Shown here: one piece after another, positions 8,834 to 16,364 of the stretch
Numbering within the stretch: position 1 is the stretch's first letter
Layout of the letters: every line of letters begins with the position of its first letter
Origin: Paremcibacter congregatus
GTDB taxonomy: Bacteria > Pseudomonadota > Alphaproteobacteria > Sphingomonadales > Emcibacteraceae
Length of the DNA stretch: 64,000 nucleotides
NCBI RefSeq assembly: GCF_006385135.1
Contig: NZ_CP041025.1
Location: 1,395,501-1,459,500 of the forward strand
Reading direction: 5' to 3'
The notes under the pieces: generated by a model
Seen by the model: the letters and a program-made list of their open reading frames with translations, nothing else
Told to the model about the DNA's origin: nothing
The model's database searches: none
Position numbers and translations under genes: made by a program

Positions 8834-8877
8834 AGATGTGTAAGTGAGCGCAGGTAAGTTTCCTACAGATGTGTAAG
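8834..8877. repeat. Direct repeat AGATGTGTAAG x2 upstream of the polymerase gene
   Basis: Copies at 8834-8844 and 8867-8877, 33 bp apart (about three helical turns), 30-75 bp upstream of the polymerase start. They could be operator or replication iteron sequences; only the repetition is directly seen. Confidence 0.5.
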
Positions 8878-8930
8878 AAACAGTGCAGGAGACACAGGCA
8901 AACAGGCCAAGAAAACCAATGACTCTCGCT

Positions 8931-8950
8931 TCTTAAAGGGGAACCTTTCG
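8931..8950. promoter_or_regulatory. Candidate operator, copy 1 (AAAG-N6-CTTT)
   Basis: TCTTAAAGGGGAACCTTTCG matches the site at 9471-9490 at 18 of 20 positions. Each has a small dyad (AAAG...CTTT) and lies upstream of a minus-strand element gene. Repressor or antirepressor control is inferred. Confidence 0.45.
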
Positions 8951-9186
8951 TCGCCCCGCAGAAAACCGCCAGTCTTAACATCTGCGGGCACAGGCGCGCT
9001 TTATTACACGACGTCGATGATATTAAAGTACCTATTGAGATTAAATTCGGCACACCGCCACCAAAAACTAAAGAAGACTTAGGCAGGCCCTAGCGTACCC
9101 GCCCAAGTATTTCTTCCATTGATATGTTCTAATATTGGAGAAGGATTATATTCAGTTTGTTTCTTTTGTTGTGTGACGTATAGTGG

Positions 9187-9423
9187 TCAGTCTTCTAACA
9201 TAGACGTAGCTATATCTCGGAACGCCCCCTTTAACACGTGAGGCTCGGGTATCGTCATTCCTTCTGGAACATTATATGTTCCCGTTTTGCGGATTGAGGG
9301 AAGTACATCCGTACACACCCAGTCTTCAAATGCCTTTATATTTATATTCGCAGATTCCTGAGCTGAGAGAAGCGGGCTGTCCGGTACTAAAGTGAGCTTT
9401 GCAGTATTATTTGGTTTAGTCAT
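9187..9423 (-). CDS. Short BRO-like protein (C-terminal part of a Bro-N domain)
   Basis: A 78-residue protein. Its middle, AFEDWVCTDVLPSIRKTGTY, aligns with the end of the Bro-N domain in the 199-residue neighbour (EFQRWVNHEVLPSIDETGGY), and both continue with a short P/E segment. The first two-thirds of a Bro-N domain are absent, so it is either a reduced paralogue or a remnant of a duplicated antirepressor gene. It has its own ATG with GGAAATC sequence upstream, and an operator-like site about 50 bp before the start. Bro-N proteins bind DNA and commonly act as phage antirepressors; a fragment might interfere by dimerisation, which is speculation. Confidence 0.6.
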   Translation of the reverse strand: MTKPNNTAKLTLVPDSPLLSAQESANINIKAFEDWVCTDVLPSIRKTGTYNVPEGMTIPEPHVLKGAFRDIATSMLED

Positions 9424-9470
9424 GTTGATTTCCTTTGGGTTAATGACGTGGAGAAAAAATGCTTCAATTA

Positions 9471-9490
9471 TCTTAAAGTGGAACCTTTTG
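9471..9490. promoter_or_regulatory. Candidate operator, copy 2 (AAAG-N6-CTTT)
   Basis: TCTTAAAGTGGAACCTTTTG, the second copy of the 20-mer found at 8931-8950, about 50 bp upstream of the short BRO-like gene and at the edge of the very AT-rich segment. Confidence 0.45.
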
Positions 9491-9595
9491 ACATTATTGT
9501 TTAAATTGAATGGGTTATATAATATTATTAATTAATTTAATTAGATATACGGGATAATGGATTGTTATTTATATTATAACTTATTGTCGCTGATA
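9491..9595. other. Extremely AT-rich segment, candidate unwinding region/origin
   Basis: About 105 bases of mostly A and T (roughly 15% G+C by eye), including runs such as TATATAATATTATTAATTAA, between the two BRO-like genes. It has no ORF. In an element encoding its own polymerase an origin is plausible, but a strong promoter region is equally possible. Confidence 0.3.
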
Positions 9596-9669
9596 CCATT
9601 CAATTGACCGATCCTCGAACACTGATCCAATGAGTGCTGGTCTTTGAGACCACTCTATTAGCTCGCCCG

Positions 9670-10269
9670 CTACCACTGATCCGATAAGTGGTGACGCGCT
9701 ATCTCTTCCGCATGCTGTCTCTTCTCCTGTTCCAGAACCAGCGCCTTCTCTAAAGCAACAACTCGTTCTGCGTCACTAACAGCCAATGCAGCCTTCTCAC
9801 GTTGCAACGCCTCATCACTGGCTGCTAGTTTCATTAAGGTCTCTGCATGTTGCCGCATGGACTCTGCGAAACTTGTAGGAAGCGGGATAGTCTGGCCGGG
9901 GTCGAGCTGGTAGCCGCCGGTCTCATCAATGGAGGGAAGGACTTCATGATTAACCCAACGCTGGAACTCACGGACCTGAGGTTTCCCTTTACGATCCGCA
10001 CGGGTCACTAAAGAGTACATGCCTGCCTTTGAAATAACATTTAAAGAAGACGCCCGACTCCCTAGAAAAATAGCGGAGTGTTTCTTTCGACTAATACGTT
10101 TGTATTCATCTTTATCTAAGGCCCTGATTGCAGTGGTTGTATTAATGATATTCAACGCCCTGCATATGTCAGCAGCCACGAACCACGGCTCCCCTTCAAG
10201 GGTCACTGAGCGTACTTTGTGGGTGTCATTGAATGTATGGGTGAGCACTTCGTTCATTTGTTTAGTCAT
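9670..10269 (-). CDS. BRO-family phage antirepressor-like protein
   Basis: A 199-residue protein with an N-terminal Bro-N DNA-binding domain (residues about 10-115): VRSVTLEGEPWFVAADICRALNI, the LDKDEYKRI block, then NVISKAGMYSLVTRADRKGKPQVREFQRWVNHEVLPSI. A basic/acidic helical C-terminus (about 135-195) is probably a coiled coil. Bro-N proteins are typical of temperate phages and satellites, where they oppose the repressor and promote induction. It lies between a MarR-like gene and the short BRO-like ORF, all on the same strand, as in a lysogeny-control region. No CI-like repressor is recognisable in the element; the winged-helix protein upstream is the nearest candidate. Confidence 0.88.
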   Translation of the reverse strand: MTKQMNEVLTHTFNDTHKVRSVTLEGEPWFVAADICRALNIINTTTAIRALDKDEYKRISRKKHSAIFLGSRASSLNVISKAGMYSLVTRADRKGKPQVREFQRWVNHEVLPSIDETGGYQLDPGQTIPLPTSFAESMRQHAETLMKLAASDEALQREKAALAVSDAERVVALEKALVLEQEKRQHAEEIARHHLSDQW

Positions 10270-10295
10270 GGGAATTGTCCTGTCTGTTGGATCAC

Positions 10296-10631
10296 TTATT
10301 CCACCTTATGCATCGCATGTTCAATCCTGTGGACCAGCGCCAATCCTTTCGCTGTCAGGGATAATTCTTTACACCTCCGGTCATCCGCGACTTCACGCAT
10401 GGTGACGAGGCCGAGACAGTCCCGTTTCGCTGTCCGGTACTGAACATCGCTGAACAGAGTGATCATACGGTTCATTCTTGCGCCATGTATGCCAAGTTTA
10501 TCTCTGACCTCTGATTGCAGAATTCCCGGATAGCGATAAATGAGGAGGAGCGCCCTGATTTCCATCGCCTTCATATGGTCATCAACCTCCGTACACGCCC
10601 GTGCCGCCTCATAAAATACTTTCCAGTCCAC
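10296..10631 (-). CDS. MarR-like winged-helix DNA-binding protein
   Basis: A 111-residue protein starting at GTG (10629-10631), with AAGGACG upstream. The predicted order is helix, helix, ALLLIYRYPGILQSEVRDKLGI (helix-turn-helix entry), GARMNRMITLFSDVQ (recognition helix), then a wing region and KELSLTAKGLALVHRIEHAM. The K-x-LSLTxKG signature at the end of the wing is characteristic of MarR-type regulators. It is shorter than most chromosomal MarR proteins, lacking part of the C-terminal dimer helix. It lies 26 bp upstream of the BRO antirepressor gene on the same strand, so it probably belongs to the element's control region. Target and ligand are unknown. Confidence 0.65.
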   Translation of the reverse strand: MDWKVFYEAARACTEVDDHMKAMEIRALLLIYRYPGILQSEVRDKLGIHGARMNRMITLFSDVQYRTAKRDCLGLVTMREVADDRRCKELSLTAKGLALVHRIEHAMHKVE

Positions 10632-10749
10632 CTTGTACGTCCTTTTCTGGATTGATTTGCCTGTGAGCCTTGTCTACTCTATTGACGTGGATGTTCTTGT
10701 AGCTCCACCAATGAGACGGTGAGCTTTTCCCCCAAGAGCTTGCCGTTTT

Positions 10750-11325
10750 CTAGTTTATGACCCGCTGGACAACGCTGACACCCACTTTCGCGGTCTTGGC
10801 GATTCTATGGATACCCATACCTTGCCCTCTCAAAGTTCGTATCAGGTCTTCTTTCTCAGGCCCCACGGGACGCCTGCCGAGTATCTTGCCGTTTGCTTTG
10901 GCTCTTTGTAAGCCAGCCTTGACCCGCTCCTGAATCATGGATCGTTCAAATTCTGCAAATACACCGCACATTTGGAACATGGCTTTCCCTGCCGGGGTAG
11001 AAGTATTGAGGGCCTGCTGGTGCAGGTAGAGGTCAACATTAAGGGCGTTCAATTCATCCATGAAGCCCACCAGCCCCTTTAATGATCGTCCCAACCTGTC
11101 AACGCTCCACGCCATAATCATGTCGAACTTTCGCTGTGTGGCGGCTTTCAACATGGCATCATAAGCGGGGCGTTTGTCGCGGTCCTTGGCCCCACTGATC
11201 CCGTGATCTTCGTAGATTTCGATCAGGTCCCACCCTTGCCGGGTGGCGACATCCCGTAAATCTCTTAGCTGATTTTCAGTGGTCTGTTCGTTTGTGGATA
11301 CTCGAAGGTAAAGGGCAACACGCAT
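10750..11325 (-). CDS. Serine recombinase (resolvase/invertase family)
   Basis: A 191-residue small serine recombinase. I start it at ATG 11325, preceded by GAGAGAG; the frame runs further upstream but only this start gives the usual N-terminus MRVALYLRVSTNEQ. The nucleophile is S10, with Q14-N17-Q18 and the R-rich DRLGRSLKGLVGFMDEL and FAEFERSMIQERVKAGL blocks intact. A C-terminal helix-turn-helix follows (GQGMGIHRIAKTAKVGVSVVQRVIN). Such proteins resolve cointegrates or invert DNA. Having both this and a tyrosine integrase in one element suggests either multimer resolution or a composite origin. CTGTCAA-type repeats 430-560 bp upstream are possible target sites. Confidence 0.92.
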   Translation of the reverse strand: MRVALYLRVSTNEQTTENQLRDLRDVATRQGWDLIEIYEDHGISGAKDRDKRPAYDAMLKAATQRKFDMIMAWSVDRLGRSLKGLVGFMDELNALNVDLYLHQQALNTSTPAGKAMFQMCGVFAEFERSMIQERVKAGLQRAKANGKILGRRPVGPEKEDLIRTLRGQGMGIHRIAKTAKVGVSVVQRVIN

Positions 11326-11413
11326 ATTATCTCTCTCTCGTTGACACAAAAAGCTTTGTCGTTTCACAGCAAGGAGCGCACCTTTGCGCCGGTAACGCTC
11401 CTTGAATGCTGGT

Positions 11414-11710
11414 TCAGCTTGTCGCTCGACCTGCTGCCATTGGGCGGATAAATGCAAACCAAAGAAAGAAAGACTTATGACGGAATGTTAGATAGTGGTG
11501 ATCAAGTCCGGGGCTATATGCAACCACACCTTTTCTCAATTCAAACCTTGGAAGGTTGTTTGGGTCGTCTGCGGGCATATCAGCCCAATATCCCATTAAG
11601 TCGTCATTGCCCCATCCGTACGTGTAGTAGCGGCACAGAAAAGTTTCCAGCTTGATGAGATTTGCCAATATGCGATATTCAACGAAATTGATGATGTACG
11701 ATAAAATCAT
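11414..11710 (-). CDS. Hypothetical small protein
   Basis: An unrecognised 98-residue frame. The ATG at 11710 is preceded by AGGA at 8-bp spacing. The N-terminus is hydrophobic (ILSYIINFVEYRILANLI), the middle is acidic and Trp/Tyr-rich (YGWGNDDLMGYWADMPADDP), and the end is aromatic. No motif is visible. It lies upstream of the serine recombinase gene on the same strand, with an 88-bp gap. It may be real, but nothing beyond its open frame and ribosome site supports it. Confidence 0.35.
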   Translation of the reverse strand: MILSYIINFVEYRILANLIKLETFLCRYYTYGWGNDDLMGYWADMPADDPNNLPRFELRKGVVAYSPGLDHHYLTFRHKSFFLWFAFIRPMAAGRATS

Positions 11711-12313
11711 GATAAAAATCCTGTGGTTATGTTTCAAAATTTATGGATACCAAGCTGTCAATCTTGGCGACCGGATTACAAAAGGTTGACAGTACCCACC
11801 ACAGGACGGGCGACCCTAAGGTCCCTCATGCATCCGGCCATAAGAATAGACGTGCAAGGTAGTCTGTGGTTAGACGGGCTGTCAATCCCGGCTCTCATCC
11901 CTGAAAGCCCAATAAGCATGAATCCAGATTGACTCTGCGTCAACATCTTTTTTTGATACATAGGTGATATTTGACTCAACCCATTGATCTGAATCGATAA
12001 TTAATTTTACAAGAGGAATTATGTCGGTATTACAATTATTTAGACGAAATGGTGAAGTTAAGGAAACTATATATCTTCCGACAGTGATAGAGATTTCAGC
12101 TAGTTAATAGGGCCTATGTCACGCCATGTCACTAAAGTGCCACTACCCTATGTGACATAGCTCTAGATTGACCTACAATATTGCTCGGGAAGGCAATGAC
12201 GAATCAGGTGTCAAGAATTGGAAGTTCTAGATCACCAAAGAACGACGCCTTGAACATCCATAGCCATTCACGAGCATGAGATGTATCTGGCGATCAAGAT
12301 AGATGCTACGCTA
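11711..12313. other. Gap with CTGTCAA-type repeats and a tiny plus-strand ORF
   Basis: CTGTCAAYC occurs at 11755 and 11879 on the plus strand and inverted at 11784-11792. A 28-codon ORF at 12021 has a good ribosome site. Otherwise I see no gene in this stretch. Confidence 0.4.
12021..12107 (+). CDS. Possible 28-aa peptide
   Basis: ATG at 12021 follows AAGAGGAATT, a good ribosome-binding arrangement. It encodes 28 residues beginning MSVLQLFRRNGEVKE and ending at TAA. It has no recognisable motif and lies on the strand opposite to the other element genes. Length alone makes it doubtful. Confidence 0.25.
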   Translation: MSVLQLFRRNGEVKETIYLPTVIEISAS

Positions 12314-12583
12314 TTAGCTTATGTTACGGGCATCACCATCGGGCGCGCCATTGTTGGGATTAGGAATTTTATAAGTTCCCTTCCTTAATTTTTGGGCTTG
12401 TAGAGTAGCGCTCACGCTTTGAACTATTGCAAGAAGAGCTAGAAGGCCCGGAGCTATTGCCCACCAATCAAAGAAGTAATAGATGATGCCACCGAGTATT
12501 AACCACTTCCATGTGGCATCAGCATGCTGCTGTGCAACTGAATCGAAATCTGCTGCTGTCGCGTTCCGAGCATTAAGTGACAT
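12314..12583 (-). CDS. Small membrane protein
   Basis: An 89-residue protein starting at ATG 12583, chosen because AGGGGA lies 6 bases upstream; an in-frame ATG 24 bases further up has no such site. A soluble N-terminus (about 24 residues) is followed by two hydrophobic stretches (WLILGGIIYYFFDWWAI and PGLLALLAIVQSVSATL), then a basic tail. No family is recognised. It lies alone between long gaps within the element, between the HEPN-like gene and the serine recombinase. Small two-helix membrane proteins in such elements can be toxins, holin-like or superinfection factors, but nothing here favours one of these. Confidence 0.55.
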   Translation of the reverse strand: MSLNARNATAADFDSVAQQHADATWKWLILGGIIYYFFDWWAIAPGLLALLAIVQSVSATLQAQKLRKGTYKIPNPNNGAPDGDARNIS

Positions 12584-12607
12584 TTGTGGTCCCCTTATTG
12601 TTGTCAT

Positions 12608-13017
12608 AAAATGTTAACAGCTCATCTTTCTTTGTACAAGTTAAAGCGGGTAACATCTTAAGGTAATGCAATTCCCCTGAGATCAGCGTTTATGTTTTAA
12701 GCAGGTAATCGAAAGGAGGTATCAGGTAAGCGGGTTGTCGTGACCGTACCAAAACCACCTGATTAACGTATGGGCTGTCCAGCCGGATCACCTTGAGAGT
12801 TTTTGCGGGGTTCAGTAAGGGCATTTCAGTGGGGTTAACCGTACCTCCTTGTTTTCTCACCTAACATCAGCTCAATAAGTGTAGGTGGCTGCTGGTCACT
12901 TTGAAGGGGTACGGGGGGAAACTTGGCTCTCTCCTTATTAATAACCCCCTCGGAAAATTATATTAAAATTTATATCAACGACCGAAATACTACCTACTAG
13001 TCCAATCCTGATGATAT
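12608..13017. other. 410-bp gap, nothing recognised
   Basis: Mixed-composition DNA with several GGGG/CCCC runs and no ORF of note. It contains AGGAGG (12715-12720) that leads to no reading frame. No tRNA or clear hairpin is visible. Confidence 0.4.
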
Positions 13018-14334
13018 TTATTTTCCGAGATGATTGCTTTCAAGAATTGTCGGGCGGCCCATTTTTTCTGGTAACATCCCTTTTTCTTTTACTTCTGCAA
13101 TAATTTCAGCATTTGGGTCTTCGTGTTCTTGTAAATGACCTTCAAAAACCTTTAACCTAAAACACTGTGCTACCAGTAATTCAAGATCATGTATTGGGTC
13201 CACCCCATAATTTACATAGTATTTTGTATAGTCCTTGGAATCATAGACATCTGGCGCGCGACCATGGATCACCGAACCACGCAGCCTCATAAGAAGACGA
13301 ATGCGGGAAGCATCAATATGAGAACCTATCGTTTCATGTACGCCCTCAATATTGTCTTGAGTAACATCTTGCCCCTTAACAAAAATTGCATCGAGGGCCA
13401 TACAAAGTATCGGGAAGCGTTCTGAGGGTTCTAATGCCCAAGCGCGATAAAAATATTCTAAAGCCCTTATTTGTCTAATCATGGGTTTTTCATCAGATGT
13501 AATTTTGTCTGATAACATGTTTAACCAAACATGATCTTTTTCACTTACGATAATATCATGCATTAGCGGAGGAGTATGACTGTCTCCAAAAGACATATTC
13601 GCTCTGTCCGTAAAAGTGCAGTGACCACCAAAGACTTCTCTACGCGAAAACATATGTCTATAATTTGGTAAAGGGGTCAAAGCTAACGCACCCAATATTG
13701 CGGACTTCATCTTAATGGATGAATGAATCGAAGGCGAACGCACTGCTAGCCAAGCACTTGGTAGTTCTCTTTTTCCTTTCCAATCTGAAAGCGGAGGAAA
13801 TGCATCTGGACATAAGGCAGTAGTATTTATGTTAGGAAGGATGTTTGAAATTGAGGCGGAGATTGGCCTTATCAATGAAAAAGCCTCAGAGTAAAATTCA
13901 GTCTCGATGCTCAATGCAACCAAAGGAAAAAGAGTAATATGCTTGTCAGGTTTAAATATGCTCGAAGAAGAAAGAGCCTTAGCGAGCTCTCGTTTGCTTT
14001 CTGCTGAAACTACCTCAGAATAAGGTGCCTTGGTGGCATTAAGAAAGACTTCATCTCCCATATACCAATAATTACGGCACACGAATTGCTGTAAAGCGTT
14101 TTTTATTTCGGTTAAATCAAGAGCTTTTAAATAGTTATGCCCATGTGCGCGGGTTCGTAGAGCAGCGAGTGTAAGTTTATCAGTTTCATAATAAATACTG
14201 ACTCCAAGGTTGTGCTGCCAGCTTGGGGAATCCGGTTTACCAAACATAAATGAATTCTCTAGTCCCTTGCTATTGTCTTTTGATATAGATAAAAGGAGCA
14301 ATTCCACTATTTCATCATAAATCCTGCCGTGCAT
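13018..14334 (-). CDS. HEPN-like (Apea-type) protein, candidate defence cargo
   Basis: A 438-residue protein. ATG 14334 is preceded by AGGTGG at 6-bp spacing; a GTG 9 bases upstream is the alternative. The N-terminal 280 residues match nothing I recognise. The C-terminal part (about 285-395) resembles Apea-like HEPN domains: RALEYFYRAWALEPSERFPILCMALDAIF, then LLMRLRGSVIHGRAPD. The latter contains R352-x4-H357, the RNase-type HEPN motif. HEPN ribonucleases are common in phage-defence and toxin systems. Its position beside the integrase, in the cargo slot, fits an accessory defence role, though there is no visible partner (nucleotidyltransferase, ATPase). Its A+T-rich codon use also suggests transfer. 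Function is inferred from one motif and position. Confidence 0.55.
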   Translation of the reverse strand: MHGRIYDEIVELLLLSISKDNSKGLENSFMFGKPDSPSWQHNLGVSIYYETDKLTLAALRTRAHGHNYLKALDLTEIKNALQQFVCRNYWYMGDEVFLNATKAPYSEVVSAESKRELAKALSSSSIFKPDKHITLFPLVALSIETEFYSEAFSLIRPISASISNILPNINTTALCPDAFPPLSDWKGKRELPSAWLAVRSPSIHSSIKMKSAILGALALTPLPNYRHMFSRREVFGGHCTFTDRANMSFGDSHTPPLMHDIIVSEKDHVWLNMLSDKITSDEKPMIRQIRALEYFYRAWALEPSERFPILCMALDAIFVKGQDVTQDNIEGVHETIGSHIDASRIRLLMRLRGSVIHGRAPDVYDSKDYTKYYVNYGVDPIHDLELLVAQCFRLKVFEGHLQEHEDPNAEIIAEVKEKGMLPEKMGRPTILESNHLGK

Positions 14335-14547
14335 GTATCCCACCTAATTTCTCTAAAAATGTAAAAAGGTTAGCACTATTTCCTGGTAATTCCAATTGAG
14401 ATGGAAAGTGTAGGGACTTTTGCAATGTCTCTAGTCTATGTAAGTTCACTATCCCACAAGACCTTGACGATAGGCAGGCGGTTCACAATTGTTTTCCGCC
14501 TTACTAAGGACCTACTCGAAACCAATACGCTCTAATGGCATGCTCTT

Positions 14548-15936
14548 TCATAGAATAAACTCCAATTTATTGACCAGTAGTTGCAGTTTCCCCAAGGTCA
14601 GCCCTGTGGGATTATAGACCCGATAGGTGATACCAGCCTTCTCATGCCCAAGGATGGATGCGGCTTCATTCTGAGGAACGCCATTGAGTTCATAGTAGCG
14701 CGTTACGCACTTTCTGAATGAGTGGAACGTTTTTTGTCTGCTGGTCAGGCCTCGCTCTCTCTTGAACCGGGTGAACTTTTTCCCGAATTTGTCGCCATCG
14801 GAATGTCGAGGCCACAAGTGGTCCTTGGGTTCCTTTGAGCGGCCATCCAAAAGCCACAGAAGGTTCTTGTGTATTGGAACTCTGCGGACACCTGCCTCAG
14901 TCTTAGCTGCGACAATATCGAAGAACCAAACATCATCTTCCTGCCGAATGTTTTCCCATTGTAGCGAGCATATTTCGCCCCTTCGCATACCCGAGTGTAG
15001 AGCGACGAGGCATATCTGATGGAGAGCTTTGTCTTTACTCTCAGGGTTGAACAATAGTTTCAGCTCGTCTTGATCAAAGGGCAGGTACGTTTTATTGTTA
15101 ATCTTGCCTTTGGATATCAATAGTCCGTCAAACGGATTATCGCCGTCAACTTCCATGCGCTGCTTCGACCACTTCCAGATTGATGAGAGGGCCATGATGT
15201 GGCGGTTCATGGTTTGGTCCGATAGCCGCCCTCTACCCGCATACTTTGTTTTCAGTTGGCTGAATGGTTTCACCTTGTCTCCGGGCGACTTGCCCCATCC
15301 AAGCGAGAAGGTCTTCAAAATGTCATAGAAGGTAATGACATCTTTCGGTGTGACCTTGATGAGGGGCTTATCGTTCACGAAGCTGCCAAAGAGCCGCGCC
15401 GTGGTATGGTACTGATCCATAGTCTTCTGATTGGTCTTATGGGAGATGTCATCCAGATATTTCTGTGAGGCATCTGAAAACGACATACCATACTGAGGAC
15501 GGACAGGAAGCGAATCGCCTCGGATTTCTTTCTGATGGTCGTGAATGGCGTGTAGAGCCGCTAGGGCGTCTTGGGGGATTGGGTCTTTCGGTAGCACACC
15601 AGCCTTCTCCACCTTGGTTTGAATTTCATCAATCCAATAATTGCTTTGTTCGAGCCAGTCATAGGCGTGGTCAAGCGCACCGCTGCCCTCTCTGGCATCC
15701 TTGAGCGTCTTACGGTAAATTTCACGGGGCAGGGCTTTATGGGCCTCGCTGTTTCCCCTAAGGGCTTCAAACATAAGTGTATGTTCGCCATGTAGTTTCT
15801 TGGCTTTCGCCTCAGCGACGGCAATATCTTTCCCGACACTTATTTCAATGTAGCTCTTGCCGAACTTTTCCCTAATGTCTTTGGGGACATGCCGTTGATA
15901 GAAAAATGTCTTGTTTCGTTTCTTGATGTTTTTCAT
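14548..15936 (-). CDS. Tyrosine-recombinase integrase
   Basis: A 462-residue phage-type integrase. The N-terminus has the KRNKTFFYQRHVPKDIREKFGK motif seen in integrases of alphaproteobacterial islands, an arm-binding-type start. A core-binding SAM-like domain (about 150-260) follows. The catalytic domain has R318 in HSGMRRGEICSLQW, K345, H405-x-x-R408 in HSFR, H431 in LGH and the nucleophile Y441 (RVYNPTG). All six positions are present, so it should be active. Its start lies 124 bp from the right 18-bp repeat, with the subterminal repeat in between: the usual integrase-attP arrangement. It would catalyse integration into, and with a directionality factor excision from, tRNA-Gln. Confidence 0.95.
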   Translation of the reverse strand: MKNIKKRNKTFFYQRHVPKDIREKFGKSYIEISVGKDIAVAEAKAKKLHGEHTLMFEALRGNSEAHKALPREIYRKTLKDAREGSGALDHAYDWLEQSNYWIDEIQTKVEKAGVLPKDPIPQDALAALHAIHDHQKEIRGDSLPVRPQYGMSFSDASQKYLDDISHKTNQKTMDQYHTTARLFGSFVNDKPLIKVTPKDVITFYDILKTFSLGWGKSPGDKVKPFSQLKTKYAGRGRLSDQTMNRHIMALSSIWKWSKQRMEVDGDNPFDGLLISKGKINNKTYLPFDQDELKLLFNPESKDKALHQICLVALHSGMRRGEICSLQWENIRQEDDVWFFDIVAAKTEAGVRRVPIHKNLLWLLDGRSKEPKDHLWPRHSDGDKFGKKFTRFKRERGLTSRQKTFHSFRKCVTRYYELNGVPQNEAASILGHEKAGITYRVYNPTGLTLGKLQLLVNKLEFIL

Positions 15937-15962
15937 GGAGGAGATGCCTGCTCAAAATACGC

Positions 15963-15986
15963 TTTTAGGGCATGTTTTTAGGGCAT
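15963..15986 (+). repeat. Right subterminal repeat, candidate integrase arm sites
   Basis: Two TAGGGCATN units 13 bp apart, identical over 24 bases and in the same orientation to 3271-3294 near the left end. It lies between the integrase start and the right core repeat. Confidence 0.7.
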
Positions 15987-16059
15987 ATTCCTAGGATGTC
16001 AACCGGTAAAGTATAATTAATTCAATGATTTAATATGGTTAGGCCCTGTTTAATTTCTT

Positions 16060-16077
16060 ATCCTGCCACCCCAACCA
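16060..16077 (+). repeat. attR core
   Basis: A second copy of the 18-bp tRNA-Gln 3' end, without the rest of the tRNA. It marks the right end of the integrated element. The 184 bp from here to the next possible ORF at 16262 hold nothing else I recognise. Confidence 0.93.
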
Positions 16078-16261
16078 TCTTTTTCCAATTTCAAAAAATA
16101 ACAGATGCCCAAACAGTTTGTGTGAATTGGATTGTTTTATCAGTTGGCCTACTTTTTGCGCAGTATATATATGAGAGAAGGTGAAGCCTTAATTGGATAT
16201 CTCTTACTTTTCATGCTATGATGACACCAGTTTTGTAGCCTTCTTTCTCTTTTGAGGTAAA

Positions 16262-16348
16262 ATGAGGAAAGCGTGGTTGAACCCGGTTATCGTCTTCATG
16301 CTTATCACTCAAAAAGGGGCTTTAAGCAGTAGAATTCCCGGTAAGTAA
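16262..16348 (+). CDS. Possible 28-aa peptide upstream of luxR
   Basis: ATG at 16262 follows GAGGTAAA and encodes 28 residues (MRKAWLNPVIVFMLITQKG...) ending 16 bp before the luxR start. A short hydrophobic stretch is present. It could be a leader peptide; size and lack of homology recognition keep confidence low. Confidence 0.3.
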   Translation: MRKAWLNPVIVFMLITQKGALSSRIPGK

Positions 16349-16364
16349 TTGAGTGGAAAGAAAA

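Larger units (their letters stand above)
8806..9186. other. Upstream region of the polymerase gene: repeats and a possible ORF remnant
   Basis: It contains two AGATGTGTAAG repeats, one AAAG-N6-CTTT site, and a plus-strand open stretch (8923-9091, ending VPIEIKFGTPPPKTKEDLGRP then TAG). That stretch looks protein-like but has no start codon; its frame is preceded by TGA at 8920-8922. It could be the tail of a broken gene. Confidence 0.35.
3203..16077. mobile_element. 12.9-kb integrated element in the 3' end of tRNA-Gln
   Basis: The element is bounded by an 18-bp direct repeat and carries a tyrosine integrase next to the right end. All confident genes lie on the minus strand, opposite to the tRNA. 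In order from the right: integrase, HEPN-like protein, small membrane protein, small ORF, serine recombinase, winged-helix protein, BRO-type antirepressor, short BRO-like ORF, family-A polymerase, HNH-like protein, 1081-residue virion-type protein. I see no capsid, portal, terminase, tail, lysis or conjugation genes. The content fits a phage satellite, a reduced prophage or a replicating integrative element; the sequence does not decide which. Confidence 0.93.

Noticed and set aside
8805-9053. Minus-strand frame of 82 codons upstream of the polymerase gene
   Set aside because: Cys/Leu/Ser-rich low-quality sequence, overlapping repeats and operator-like sites, with no ribosome site.
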